From: an uncultured Gemmiger sp.
Lineage (GTDB): Bacteria; Bacillota; Clostridia; Oscillospirales; Ruminococcaceae
DNA length: 64,000 bases
NCBI GenBank assembly: GCA_944382785.1
Contig: CALWNO010000003.1
Coordinates: 1 to 64,000 of the forward strand
Direction of reading: 5' to 3'
Under the pieces are notes generated by a model. It saw only the letters and a program-made list of their open reading frames with translations, was not told where the DNA came from and made no database searches. Each line of letters opens with the position of its first letter. Positions within the stretch are counted from its first letter, which is position 1. Of this stretch, positions 17,945 to 27,351 are shown piece after piece. Both the position numbers and the translations under genes were made by a program.

Positions 17945-19885
17945 ATGCGCATCACCGAACTGCTGAGCCCGCAGCGCATTGTGCTGGGGGCCAAAGTGGC
18001 CGACAAGGCCGCTGCCATCCACACCATGACCGTCCTGCTGAACGCCGGAGGCTGCCTGCGGGATGCCGCCCTGTATGAGCGGGAAGTGCTGGACCGGGAG
18101 GCCCAGGGCTCCACCGGCGTGGGCGGCGGGGTGGCCATCCCCCACGCCAAGAGCGCCGGGGTGGCGGTCCCCGCCCTGGCGGCCATGACCCTGTGCGAGG
18201 AGCTGGAATACGGATCGCTGGACGGCGCGCCGGTACGGCTGCTGTTCCAGATCGCGGTGCCGGACACCGACGCCAACCTGCATGTGGCGGTGCTGGCGGA
18301 CCTGGCGCGGCTGCTGATGGACCCCGACTTCTGCACCCGGCTGCTGGAAGCCAAAACCCCGGATGAGTTCCTGCAGGTCATTGCCGACCGGGAGACCCCC
18401 ACGGCCGCAGATCCCCCACCCGCGAAGGAACAGCAAGGGGAACAGGGGCCCTGTACCGTGCTGGCGGTGACCGCCTGCCCCATGGGGGTGGCCCACACCT
18501 TTATGGCGGCGGAGGCCCTGGAACGGCATGCGGCGGCCATGGGCATTTCCATCAAGGTGGAGACCAACGGCGCCGACGGTCCCCGCAACGTGCTGACCTC
18601 CGAGGAGATCGCCGCGGCCAGCTGCATCGTGGTGGCCGCTGACCGCACGGTGGACCTGAACCGGTTCACCGGCAAGCCGGTGCTCATTGTGCCGGTGGCG
18701 GAGGCGCTGCGCCAGCCGGAGGCGCTGCTGCGGCGGGCCATTTCCGGCGGCGTGCCGGTGATGAATCCCGGCGGACGGGAGGAGGACAGCTTCTTCCCGC
18801 CCCTGACCGCCACCCGGGAGGGGCTGCGTGACCGGGGGCGCCATGTGTACGCCCATTTGATGAACGGCATCAACCACATGATCCCCTTTGTCACGGGGGG
18901 CGGCATCCTGATTGCTCTGGGGTATTTTCTGGACCGGGCCAATGTGGGGGATCTCACCTTCGGCAGCGGCACCTCCCTGTCCTGGCTGGTCACCCAGGTG
19001 GGACAGTTCACCTTCCGGATGATGTACCCCATTATGGCCGGGTTTGTGGGCAGCGCCATGGCCGGTCCCGCCGCCCTGCTGCCCGGTATGATGGGGGGAT
19101 ACCTTGCATATCTGGGCATGACCATCGGGCCGGAAGCCGACTGGATCTCCTCCGGATTCTGGGGAGCCATCCTGGCCGGATTTGTGTCCGGCTGGCTGAT
19201 CCGGGGCCTGCGCAAGCTGTTCAGCCGCTTTCCTTCCGGTCTGGACCCCCTGAAAACCACCCTGCTGTATCCGGTTCTGGGGCTAACCATCATGTCTTTG
19301 TTCATGGTGGTGCTCATCAACCCGCCCCTGGGGCACTTCAACAACTGGCTGTATCAATGCCTGGAATCCATGCGGGGAGGCAGCGGTATGGTGCTGGGGG
19401 CCGTGCTGGGCGGCATGATGGCCGTGGATTTCGGTGGTCCCGTCAACAAGGCAGCCTACCTTTTCGGCACCGTCACCCTGGGCGCCGGGCAGGAACGGTT
19501 CATGGCTGCCGCCATGCTGGGCGGCATGGTTCCGCCCCTGGGCGTGGCCCTGGCCTGCAGCCTCTTTCCCCGCCGGTTCAACAAGGCGGAACGCCATTCC
19601 GCCCTGATGAACTATCTGCTGGGGGCTTCCTTCGTCACCGAAGGTGCCCTTCCCTTTGCTTTGCGGGACCCCTTGCGGGTGATCCCCAGCTGCATGGCGG
19701 GGTCGGCACTGGCCGGTGCCCTGTCCATGCTGTTCGGCTGCGGGGTCCCGGCCCCTCACGGCGGGCTCTACCTGCTGCCGCTGGCCGAACGTCCTCTGCT
19801 CCTGCTGGGTTCCCTGGTTCTGGGCTCGGTGCTGACCGCCGGACTTCTGGCCCTTCTGAAACGTCCCGTGCCTGAGGACGAATAA
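17945..19885 (+). CDS. PTS fructose transporter, EIIABC
   Basis: The 646-residue protein has three parts. EIIA (about 1-150) carries the phosphorylated His67 in IPHAKS. EIIB (about 172-275) carries Cys178 in VTACPMGVAHT. EIIC (about 295-640) is the membrane channel (GGGILIALGYFLDRAN, DFGGPVNKAAYLF). It imports and phosphorylates fructose or a related hexose at the membrane, using phospho-HPr. In many genomes fruK and fruR sit next to it; neither is here. Start at 17945 has AAGGAA upstream. The gene is followed by a terminator at 19889-19937. Fructose as substrate is inferred from family only. Confidence 0.9.
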   Translation: MRITELLSPQRIVLGAKVADKAAAIHTMTVLLNAGGCLRDAALYEREVLDREAQGSTGVGGGVAIPHAKSAGVAVPALAAMTLCEELEYGSLDGAPVRLLFQIAVPDTDANLHVAVLADLARLLMDPDFCTRLLEAKTPDEFLQVIADRETPTAADPPPAKEQQGEQGPCTVLAVTACPMGVAHTFMAAEALERHAAAMGISIKVETNGADGPRNVLTSEEIAAASCIVVAADRTVDLNRFTGKPVLIVPVAEALRQPEALLRRAISGGVPVMNPGGREEDSFFPPLTATREGLRDRGRHVYAHLMNGINHMIPFVTGGGILIALGYFLDRANVGDLTFGSGTSLSWLVTQVGQFTFRMMYPIMAGFVGSAMAGPAALLPGMMGGYLAYLGMTIGPEADWISSGFWGAILAGFVSGWLIRGLRKLFSRFPSGLDPLKTTLLYPVLGLTIMSLFMVVLINPPLGHFNNWLYQCLESMRGGSGMVLGAVLGGMMAVDFGGPVNKAAYLFGTVTLGAGQERFMAAAMLGGMVPPLGVALACSLFPRRFNKAERHSALMNYLLGASFVTEGALPFALRDPLRVIPSCMAGSALAGALSMLFGCGVPAPHGGLYLLPLAERPLLLLGSLVLGSVLTAGLLALLKRPVPEDE

Positions 19886-19887
19886 GA

Positions 19888-19937
19888 TAAAAAACCACCC
19901 CCGCTGCGGGCTCTGTGCCCGGCGGGGGTGGTTTTTT
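19888..19937. terminator. bidirectional terminator between PTS gene and glycan locus
   Basis: A 16-bp stem (19889-19904 with 19922-19937), with A and T runs at its two ends, can end both the PTS gene and the last gene of the minus-strand glycan arm. Confidence 0.9.
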
Positions 19938-19952
19938 CACGCAAAAGACAAA

Positions 19953-21719
19953 TCAGGCAAGGGGAATATAGCTCAGAGTCCCCTGCTCACTGACCAGCGG
20001 CGTCTGCACGCCGGCGGCTTCGCAGAGGGCGGCTTCCAACGCCTGCCAGTCGGCTTCCTCATAGCCGTCCCGGTCCAGGTAGATGCCCGCAAACCCCTGG
20101 GCCTGCAGTTCCGCCACCATGGCGGCGGGATCCAGCTCGCTGGTGGCCTTGTTCCAGGTGTCGTTCTCGCTGCCCACCGGCGCGCCGTAGCTCCAGCGCA
20201 GGGTGTCCGAATGCAGGGTTCCCCGGTAGAGGGTATAGTCGGCCATCTTGTGCTGGTTCCCATTCTCGAAGGATTTCATATAGGGCAGCTGGTAGACCAT
20301 GGCGTCCGCTCCGGACGTTTCCTCAATGCTCTGCACAAAGGCGGCGTCGCTGGCCCAGGTGGCCTGGATCTCCCCATATTCCGGCCGGAAGAACCCCTGC
20401 TGTTCCCCGTAGGCGTAAGCGAACAGCACCGCCATCCCCACCGCGGCCACCGCCTGTTTTTTCCCATGCAGGCGGTGCAGCAGTTCCTGGGCACACAGAG
20501 CCACGGCCAGGATGCAGAGAAAGGCGATATAAGGGCTGATACGGGTATGGCCCCGGATCATGCGCACCGCCACCGTGACCAATGCGCCGAAGCCGGAGAT
20601 GGTCCCCAGCAGCACCGCCCCCAGATTCAACCGGGCCAGCAGCCACAACCGCCCGGACAGATCCGGCTTGCGGGCCAGGTGAAGGCCGGTGAACAGCAGC
20701 AGTACCAGCAGCAGGAAGCCGATGACGCCCAGGATGCCCAGATATCCCATGCTGTTTTCATTGAACATGATGCCCTCGTCCTTGGCCAGGGTATCCCTGT
20801 ATTTGGTGATCAGCGCCTCCACCTTGCCGATGCCGTATCCGTGGGGGGAAAGGAGCAGGCTGCTGATCCGCATGCCGTAGATATCACCGCCGATGGTGCC
20901 CCGGACAGCCCCCTGGGTGACCGAGGAACCGCTGCCCACCAGCATGCCGATGACCGCCGGCACAAAGGCCACCACTTCCCAGAACGCAATTTCCGCCACG
21001 GTAATCACCGGCGTCACGATCGCCCGGAAGCTCCGTTCCCGCAGCAGCAGGCACAGCGCCGTGACACACAGCAGGAAACAGCCGTAAAAGGGATAGTAGA
21101 TCATCCCGTTGTTGGCGATCATCCAGGCAAACACCAGGGAAAGCCAGTTCCGTCTGTACCGGAAAAAGCCCTTTCCCGGCCGGTTGAACCGCTCATCCTC
21201 CACACACCAGAAGCACAGCAGCACCACCAGCGGGATGCACTCGCAGGCTGCCAGGCCCATATGTCCCGCCAGGCGCTGCTGCACATAGGGGCACAGCCCG
21301 AAGGTCACCGCCCCCGCCGCCGACACCGCGCCCCCCAGCGAGAGGGCACGGAACACACAGTAGGCGCTCAGGGTAACCACCGGCGGGATCACCAGCACAT
21401 ACAGATTGAACACCAGGGCAAAGTTTTGGGTGAACAGGCCGCAGAACCGGATGAACAAGGTGTACAGCATGCTGTAGTTGGCCTGAAAGGGGGATCCCGG
21501 CTCATAGAAGGGCCAGCCGTTGAGGCCTCCGCCCCGGAGCAGTTCCTTCACCCCCTGCACACCGGACACACCGTCCCCGCCATAGAGCACCGGCACCGAC
21601 CAGTCGATCTGCCACAGCCCGAAGGTCAGGTACTCGGTGAGCAGGCAGGCGGCCAGCGCCACCGCCAGCCACAGGATGTAATTCAATTTCTTGTTGTTCC
21701 GCAAGGTCATTGCCATCAT
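19953..21719 (-). CDS. GT-C-type membrane glycosyltransferase-like protein, copy 1
   Basis: The 588-residue protein has about twelve membrane helices and a large first outer loop holding DWSVPVLYGGDG and GWPFYEPGSPFQANY. The acidic first loop suits GT-C enzymes that move a sugar from a polyprenyl-phosphate donor outside the membrane. A soluble C-terminal domain follows (about 440-588, YMKSFENGNQHKMADYTLYRG). It lies directly after a tandem paralogue and downstream of a DPM-type GT2. Start 21719 has GGGAGA upstream. Nearly identical N- and C-terminal blocks with the upstream copy, but a divergent middle (about 280-375), suggest different specificity. Function inferred, not proven. Confidence 0.72.
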   Translation of the reverse strand: MMAMTLRNNKKLNYILWLAVALAACLLTEYLTFGLWQIDWSVPVLYGGDGVSGVQGVKELLRGGGLNGWPFYEPGSPFQANYSMLYTLFIRFCGLFTQNFALVFNLYVLVIPPVVTLSAYCVFRALSLGGAVSAAGAVTFGLCPYVQQRLAGHMGLAACECIPLVVLLCFWCVEDERFNRPGKGFFRYRRNWLSLVFAWMIANNGMIYYPFYGCFLLCVTALCLLLRERSFRAIVTPVITVAEIAFWEVVAFVPAVIGMLVGSGSSVTQGAVRGTIGGDIYGMRISSLLLSPHGYGIGKVEALITKYRDTLAKDEGIMFNENSMGYLGILGVIGFLLLVLLLFTGLHLARKPDLSGRLWLLARLNLGAVLLGTISGFGALVTVAVRMIRGHTRISPYIAFLCILAVALCAQELLHRLHGKKQAVAAVGMAVLFAYAYGEQQGFFRPEYGEIQATWASDAAFVQSIEETSGADAMVYQLPYMKSFENGNQHKMADYTLYRGTLHSDTLRWSYGAPVGSENDTWNKATSELDPAAMVAELQAQGFAGIYLDRDGYEEADWQALEAALCEAAGVQTPLVSEQGTLSYIPLA

Positions 21720-21808
21720 GTTTCTCCCTTGTATCTTTCGGTGAGACTAAACCTTGTACAAACCTGCAAAAGTCCCGTGCCGGTCTGCCCGGCGCGGGAC
21801 CGAATGAA

Positions 21809-23575
21809 TCAGCTCAGCGGGATATAGCTCAGGGTTCCCAGATCACTGACCAGAGGTGCCTCGGTTCCGGCGGCTTCACACAGAGCCGCCTCCAGGGCCT
21901 GCCAGTCGGCTTCCTCATAGCCGTCCCGGTCCAGATAGATTCCCGCGAACCCCTGGGCCCGCAGTTCCGCCACCATGGCGGCGGGGTCCAGCTCGCTGGT
22001 GGCCTTGTTCCAGGTATCGTTTTCACTGCCCACCGGCGCGCCGTAGCTCCAGCGCAGGGTGTCCGAATGCAGGACTCCCCGCAAAAGGGTGTAATCCTCC
22101 ATCTTGTTCACCGAACCGTTCTCGAAGGATTTCATATAGGGCAGCTGGTAGACCATGGCGTCCGCCCCGGACGTTTCCTCAATGCTCTGCACAAAGGCTT
22201 CGTCGCTGGCCCAGACGGTCTGGACCCCGGCATAGTTGGGGTGGAAAAATCCCTGCTGCTCCCAGTAGGCATAGGCGAAGAACACGGCCATCCCCACTGC
22301 GGCCACCGCCCGTTTTTTCCCCCGCAGGCGGTGCAGCAGCTCCTGGGCACACAGAGCCACGGCCAGAATACAGAGAAAGGCGATGTACGGACTGATGCGG
22401 GTGTGGCCCCGGATCATGCGCACAAAGATGGTGATAATGGCTCCGAACCCGGAAATGGTGGCCAGCAGCAGGGCCCACACATGCAGGCGTGCCAGGAACC
22501 ACAGGCGGTCCGCCGTTTTGCCGCTGCCGTGCCAGGCTTTGCCCCACAGCAACAGCACCACCAGCAGGAAAAAGCCTACCACCCCGATCATGCCCAGGTA
22601 GCCCGAGGCATTCTCGTTATACATGAGCCCTTCCTCGTTGGCCAGGGAGGTACGATACCCGTTGATGAACCGTGCGCCCCGTTCCAGGCCGAACCCGTTG
22701 GGGGAAAGAAGCAGGCTGCTGATGCGCAGACCGTAAATATCCCCGCCGGTCTGGCCGCGCACGGCGCCGGAGGTCACCGAGGAACCGCTGCCCACCAGCA
22801 TGCCGATAACTGCCGGCACAAAGGCCACCACTTCCCAGAACGCGATTTCCGCCACGGTAATCACCGGCGTCACGATTGCCCGGAAGCTGCGTGCCCGCAG
22901 CAGCAGGCACAGCGCCGTGACGCACAGCAGAAAACAGCCATAAAAGGGGTAGTAGATCATCCCGTTGTTGGCGATCATCCAGGCAAACACCAGGGAAAGC
23001 CAGTTCCGTCTGTACCGGAAAAAGCCCTTTCCCGGCCGGTTGAACCGCTCATCCTCCACACACCAGAAGCACAGCAGCACCACCAGCGGGATGCACTCGC
23101 AGGCTGCCAGGCCCATATGTCCCGCCAGGCGCTGCTGCACGTAGGGGCACAGACCGAAGGTCACCGCCCCCGCCGCCGACACCACGCCACCCAGCGAGAG
23201 GGCACGGAACACACAGTAGGCGCTCAGGGTGACCACCGGCGGGATCACCAGCACATACAGATTGAACACCAGGGCAAAGTTTTGGGTGAACAGTCCGCAG
23301 AACCGGATGAACAGGGTGTACAGCATGCTGTAATTGGCCTGAAAGGGGGATTCCGGCTCATAGAAGGGCCAGCCGTTGAGGCCCCCGCCCCGGAGCAGTT
23401 CCTTCACCCCCTGCACACCGGTGGCGCCGTCCCCGCCGTAGAGCACCGGCACCGACCAGTCGATCTGCCACAGTTCAAAGGCCAGGTACTCGGTGAGCAG
23501 GCAGGCGGCCAGCGCCACCACCAGCCACAGGATCGTATCGGCGACCTTGTTTTTGCCGCACAAGCTCTGCTGCAT
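21809..23575 (-). CDS. GT-C-type membrane glycosyltransferase-like protein, copy 2
   Basis: The 588-residue paralogue of the next gene has the same topology: signal-anchor helix, loop with GGDG and EPESPFQANY, many helices, and a soluble C-terminal domain ending LGTLSYIPLS. The middle part (NGFGLERGARFINGYRTSLANEEG) differs from copy 1. Its ATG overlaps the stop of the upstream GT2 gene in the form TGATG. That translational coupling suggests the GT2 product makes the lipid-linked donor that this protein uses. Family name uncertain. Confidence 0.72.
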   Translation of the reverse strand: MQQSLCGKNKVADTILWLVVALAACLLTEYLAFELWQIDWSVPVLYGGDGATGVQGVKELLRGGGLNGWPFYEPESPFQANYSMLYTLFIRFCGLFTQNFALVFNLYVLVIPPVVTLSAYCVFRALSLGGVVSAAGAVTFGLCPYVQQRLAGHMGLAACECIPLVVLLCFWCVEDERFNRPGKGFFRYRRNWLSLVFAWMIANNGMIYYPFYGCFLLCVTALCLLLRARSFRAIVTPVITVAEIAFWEVVAFVPAVIGMLVGSGSSVTSGAVRGQTGGDIYGLRISSLLLSPNGFGLERGARFINGYRTSLANEEGLMYNENASGYLGMIGVVGFFLLVVLLLWGKAWHGSGKTADRLWFLARLHVWALLLATISGFGAIITIFVRMIRGHTRISPYIAFLCILAVALCAQELLHRLRGKKRAVAAVGMAVFFAYAYWEQQGFFHPNYAGVQTVWASDEAFVQSIEETSGADAMVYQLPYMKSFENGSVNKMEDYTLLRGVLHSDTLRWSYGAPVGSENDTWNKATSELDPAAMVAELRAQGFAGIYLDRDGYEEADWQALEAALCEAAGTEAPLVSDLGTLSYIPLS

Positions 23576-24537
23576 CAGGCCTTTCCTCCGTTCTCCTCCT
23601 CAAAGTTCAGCCGCTCTTCCTCCACCACCAGGGGCCGGTTCATAATGCGGGTGTTCATGGCCATGATGTACTCGCCCAGAAAACCCAGAAAAGCCAGCTG
23701 CACGCCGCCCATAAAGAAAACGGCGATCATGGTGGGGGCATATCCGGCGGCAAAGCTCTGCCAGGCCACCAGCTTGGCAATGAGGAAAAACAGCCCGAAA
23801 CAGAAGCTGATGAAGGCTACCCCGAAGCCGAAGAACTCGGCCACACGCATGCCCACCTTGGTATAGCTGGTAAAGCTGAGCATGGCCGCGTCAAACAGGC
23901 TGTACCAGTTGTTGTGGGTCTTGCCGGCCCGGCGGCGGGGCTGTTCGTACTCGATCTCCTTGCGCTCGGGGCCCAGTTCGGCCACGATCCCTCGGATGAA
24001 GGGGGTGGGGTCGTGCAGGTCCCGCAGGGTCTGGATGAAACTGCGGTCATACAGCCCGAAACCGGTGAACTGCTCGATCATCTCCACGCTGGACATCTTG
24101 CGGATGGTCTTGTAATAGCATCCGCGCAGGAAATAGACCAGACCGTTTTCCTTGCTCTTGGTCTTTTTGCCGATGACGATCTTGTATCCCTTTTCCCATT
24201 CGGCCACAAACTGGGGGATCATCTCCACCGGGTCCTGGAAGTCGGCGCAGATGGTGATGGTGCAGTCCCCGCTGGTGTGGATCATGCCATAGTAGGGGCT
24301 GTTGAACTGGCCGAAATTCTTGGAGTTGAAGATGGCCCGCACATGCTTGTCCTGGGCACAGATTTCCCGGATGATGGCCCGGGTCCGGTCCTGACTCTTG
24401 TTGTCGATGAAGAGGATCTCGTAGTCGTACTGGGGCAGGCTCTTCTGCAGCTCGTCCCGCACCGCCTCATAGATGGGGCGGGCGTTTTCCTCCTCATTGT
24501 AGGTCGGGATCATCACCGAGATCACTTTTTTAGCCAT
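23575..24537 (-). CDS. polyprenyl-phosphate glycosyltransferase (GtrB/DPM type, GT2)
   Basis: The 320-residue protein has a GT-A fold with SVMIPTYNEEEN at the start and the metal site Asp99-Phe-Gln-Asp102 (ADFQDP). Two C-terminal helices follow (about 232-262 and 268-295), the form of GtrB/ArnC-like enzymes. These load a sugar from a nucleotide donor onto undecaprenyl phosphate at the inner membrane face. The gene overlaps the SDR gene before it by eight bases and the GT-C gene after it by one. The set SDR, GtrB-like, GT-C, GT-C therefore looks like a glycan side-chain module. Confidence 0.88.
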   Translation of the reverse strand: MAKKVISVMIPTYNEEENARPIYEAVRDELQKSLPQYDYEILFIDNKSQDRTRAIIREICAQDKHVRAIFNSKNFGQFNSPYYGMIHTSGDCTITICADFQDPVEMIPQFVAEWEKGYKIVIGKKTKSKENGLVYFLRGCYYKTIRKMSSVEMIEQFTGFGLYDRSFIQTLRDLHDPTPFIRGIVAELGPERKEIEYEQPRRRAGKTHNNWYSLFDAAMLSFTSYTKVGMRVAEFFGFGVAFISFCFGLFFLIAKLVAWQSFAAGYAPTMIAVFFMGGVQLAFLGFLGEYIMAMNTRIMNRPLVVEEERLNFEEENGGKA

Positions 24538-25462
24538 GGTTATCCTTCCTCACCCATTCAATGGTTTTGCGGATTCCTTCCGGAAATCCGGTTTTCGGCA
24601 CAAAGCCGGCGTCCCGCGTCAGGGGGCCAATGTCCGCCTGCAGGTGCATGACCTGTAGGGGGCCGTAGGGCACCTGCCCGAAGCCCAGAGGCAGCGCCGG
24701 GTCGATGGCATCCCGCAGGGCCAGGATGTACTCTTTCAGAGGTTTTGCCTGTCCGCTGCCCAGGGGATAGACGGCGCCGTTTTTGCCGCTGCGGGCCATG
24801 CAATAGAAAGCCTCGGCGGCGTCGGCGGAATACAGGTAATCCCACCGCTGTTCCCCCCTGGTCAGAGGCGGGCACTGCCCGGCCAGAAGGGCTCGGATGG
24901 TACCGGAGATCATGGTGGCAGGTCCATCGTGAGGGCCGTACACCGAGAGCACCCGGGCCCACACATGATCCACCCCGAGAGCGGCAGCCTCCTTCCGGCT
25001 CATGAGCCCGGCGCACAGCTTGGCCATGCCGTAGCCGTTTTCCGGGTTGGTGGGGGTATCCGGCTCCAGCAGCCCTTCCACCCGGCCGTATTCCGCCTGG
25101 CTGCCCGCCCCCACAAAGACTGTACAGCCCAGGGCGGCGGCGGCCCGCACCGCGTCGATGGTGTAGCGGATGTTGTCGATCTGAGCGGGCATGTCGTTGC
25201 GCCCGGCCCCGATGGTGTGGGCCCAGGCGAAGTGGAAGAAGGCGTCCGCCTGTCCCACCTTGCCGGGCAGGGAGGCATAGTCGGCGGCGTCGCAGTCCAC
25301 CTTGTGGAGCTTCTCACTTACCGGCAGGGCCGCGGCCCGGGGGCTGCCCGGACGGCAGACGGCATAGACGGTGAGGCCGTGGTCCAGAAGGCATTGGCAT
25401 ACCGCCGTGCCGATGGCCCCGGTGGGACCGGTGACCACGGCGGTTTTCAGGGTACGTTCCAT
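24530..25462 (-). CDS. NAD-dependent epimerase/dehydratase (extended SDR), candidate reductase of a branched CDP-sugar
   Basis: The 310-residue protein has the nucleotide-binding motif TGPTGAIG (11-18) and the catalytic pair Tyr144-x3-Lys148 (YGMAK). It directly follows the thiamine-diphosphate enzyme gene. In the yersiniose route a reductase (YerF) acts on the product of the carboligase YerE, and this gene holds the matching place. Activity as 4-keto or acetyl reductase is inferred from order only; an epimerase is the alternative. Start has AAGGAGG upstream. A paralogue lies at 55526-56464 (shared ending DPxLPLGxGxxP). Confidence 0.8.
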   Translation of the reverse strand: MERTLKTAVVTGPTGAIGTAVCQCLLDHGLTVYAVCRPGSPRAAALPVSEKLHKVDCDAADYASLPGKVGQADAFFHFAWAHTIGAGRNDMPAQIDNIRYTIDAVRAAAALGCTVFVGAGSQAEYGRVEGLLEPDTPTNPENGYGMAKLCAGLMSRKEAAALGVDHVWARVLSVYGPHDGPATMISGTIRALLAGQCPPLTRGEQRWDYLYSADAAEAFYCMARSGKNGAVYPLGSGQAKPLKEYILALRDAIDPALPLGFGQVPYGPLQVMHLQADIGPLTRDAGFVPKTGFPEGIRKTIEWVRKDNHG

Positions 25463-25475
25463 GGCAGCGGCCTCC

Positions 25476-27317
25476 TTATTCTTCCGGCATCAGGGGGATG
25501 AACATATTCCGCTCCAGTTCCTCCCGGGGCAGGAAGGGGGCCAGGTCCTCCAGCGGCGGGCTGACCAGGGTGCCGTCGGGCAGGCGTTTGGTGCTGCTCT
25601 TGGGTTCCCATACCTGCTTGGTATCGGTGAAGATCTCGCAGAACACCGCGCCGTCCATGGCCAGGGCCTTGTCCACGGCCGCCTTCATCTCGGCGTTGGA
25701 GTGGGCGCACAGATAGGGATAGCCGAAGGCCTGGGCCAGCTTGGCGTATTCAGGGAAGGAAAGATCCCCGGATTCCGGCCCGATGCCGATCTTGCAGTGG
25801 TCCTTGAAGAGGTTGTTCTGGGTCAGGCGGATGGAGTGGTACCCCTGGTTGTTGATGAGGAAGATCTTGATGGGCAGGCGGTTGGTCAGGATGGTCTGCA
25901 GTTCCTGCAGGTTCATCATGATGGAGCCATCCCCTTCCAGGCAGATGGTGGTGCGGCGTCCCCCGCCGATGCAGGTGCCGATGGCGGCGGGCAGGCCGTA
26001 GCCCATGCTGGCCACGGCGCTGTTGTTGGCCATGCGGCTGCCCTTCTGGATCACATAGGCCTGGTTGCCCACCACACAGCAGGCGCCGTTGGACACGGCG
26101 GTGAGGCTGTTTTCAGGCAGGCGGCTGCTCAGGTACCGCACAAAGGCATAGACGTTGGCGGTCTCGCCGTTTTCTTCCCACTGGCGGGGCAGCACGGCGG
26201 GATAGTCCCGCTTCCAGCGGCGGCAGGTCTCCAGCCAGGCGTCCTGTTTGCACACCGGAGCCAGGGACGTGGCGGCGGCGTCCAGTTTTCCCAGGAAATC
26301 CGCCGCATCTGCCCAGACGGGCATCTCCACATGGAGGGTGGGCTTTTTCAGCTCTGCCGCATCAATGTCCACCATGATGACCTTGGCCGCCCGGGCCCAG
26401 GTTTTCCAGTTATAACCCACCTGGCGAATGGAGATGCGGGTGCCCACGGCCAGGATCAGGTCGGCATTCTGAATGGCCCAGTTGCCGGGGCGGTCGCCCA
26501 TATTGCCCGCCCGGCCGCAGTACAGGGGATTATCGTCCTCGATGAGGTCCACCGCGTTCCAGTAGGTCACGATGGGAATGTTCAGTTTTTCCGCCACCGA
26601 GCGGAAGGTATCGTACGCCCCGGACAGCCGGATGCCGTATCCGGCGTGGAACACCGGGCGCTGGGCCTTGGAAATCAGGTCCAGCACCTGCTGAATGGTG
26701 GCATCCTCCACCGGCGGGGGCAGCTGGGCGTCGTCCTCGGCAGGGTCGTAGCCTTCCAGGGTATCGGTCTCGATGTAACCGCCCTGGAAGTTCACCGGGA
26801 TGTCCACCCATACCGGGCCGGGACGGCCGGTGGTGGCCAGATGCCAGGCTTTTTCCAGGATATAGCGGATGCGGGTGGGGTCCTCCACCATGACGGCATA
26901 CTTGGTCATGGGGGTGACCGACTTCACAATGTCATATTCCTGGTCGCCGACGGCTCGCAGGGGCAGGCCATCGGTAAACTGCATGGCATACCGGGCGGTG
27001 GTATCGTACCGCACCTGGCCGGAGACCACAAACATGGGGATGGAGTCCAACCAGCCCCCCAGCACGCCGGTGAGGGCGTTGGTCCCGCCGGGGCCGGTGG
27101 TGACGCAGACCGCCGCAATGCGGTTGTCCAGCCGGGCATAGGCCTCCGCCGCCATGGCGCAGGCCTGTTCATGGTGGTTATAGGTCACATGCAGCCCGGG
27201 ATGGTGCCCGAAAGCATCGTTCAGGTGCATGGCACCGCCGCCCACCACCGAGAATACATCGGTGACGCCGTGGGCACAAAGGAAATCAGCCACATAATCG
27301 GCCAGACGCTGTTTCAT
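25476..27317 (-). CDS. thiamine-diphosphate-dependent carboligase (acetolactate synthase-like, YerE-type candidate)
   Basis: The 613-residue protein has the three-domain ThDP fold. Catalytic Glu50 lies in YNHHEQACAMAAEAYAR and the central domain has GRAGNMGDRPGNW. The cofactor motif GDGS (462-465) ends with NN at 489-490. It resembles acetohydroxyacid synthase but is longer, and lies among ddhA, ddhB and ddhC rather than with ilv genes. In Yersinia the ThDP enzyme YerE adds a two-carbon unit from pyruvate to a CDP-3,6-dideoxy-4-ketohexose, giving the branched sugar yersiniose. That role fits here by context. Start 27317 was chosen for GAGGGAGG upstream. Confidence 0.82.
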   Translation of the reverse strand: MKQRLADYVADFLCAHGVTDVFSVVGGGAMHLNDAFGHHPGLHVTYNHHEQACAMAAEAYARLDNRIAAVCVTTGPGGTNALTGVLGGWLDSIPMFVVSGQVRYDTTARYAMQFTDGLPLRAVGDQEYDIVKSVTPMTKYAVMVEDPTRIRYILEKAWHLATTGRPGPVWVDIPVNFQGGYIETDTLEGYDPAEDDAQLPPPVEDATIQQVLDLISKAQRPVFHAGYGIRLSGAYDTFRSVAEKLNIPIVTYWNAVDLIEDDNPLYCGRAGNMGDRPGNWAIQNADLILAVGTRISIRQVGYNWKTWARAAKVIMVDIDAAELKKPTLHVEMPVWADAADFLGKLDAAATSLAPVCKQDAWLETCRRWKRDYPAVLPRQWEENGETANVYAFVRYLSSRLPENSLTAVSNGACCVVGNQAYVIQKGSRMANNSAVASMGYGLPAAIGTCIGGGRRTTICLEGDGSIMMNLQELQTILTNRLPIKIFLINNQGYHSIRLTQNNLFKDHCKIGIGPESGDLSFPEYAKLAQAFGYPYLCAHSNAEMKAAVDKALAMDGAVFCEIFTDTKQVWEPKSSTKRLPDGTLVSPPLEDLAPFLPREELERNMFIPLMPEE

Positions 27318-27351
27318 GGGTAGCCTCCCTCTTTTTGTGAGCCCCGATGGC

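Larger units (their letters stand above)
19953..23575 (-). repeat. tandem gene duplication
   Basis: Two 588-codon genes lie head to tail with a period of 1856 bases. Long stretches of the first 270 codons and of the last 70 are almost identical at DNA level, for instance 20981-21340 against 22837-23196. The region for residues 280-375 and the end of the linker are clearly diverged. Confidence 0.9.

Noticed and set aside
16679..18877. 732-codon minus-strand frame opposite the MsmX and PTS genes
   Set aside because: It spans two unrelated genes and an intergenic terminator, which is typical of an antisense shadow.
20211..23866. Two long plus-strand frames opposite the duplicated membrane proteins
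   Set aside because: They mirror the duplication because the sequence is duplicated, but are His/Gln/Arg-rich and lack start signals. The minus-strand frames show helices and coupling to neighbours.
25476..27317. ThDP enzyme as housekeeping acetolactate synthase IlvB
   Set aside because: It lies within a dideoxysugar operon without ilvN or ilvC, is longer than usual, and has an SDR directly after it. Housekeeping function is less likely but not excluded.
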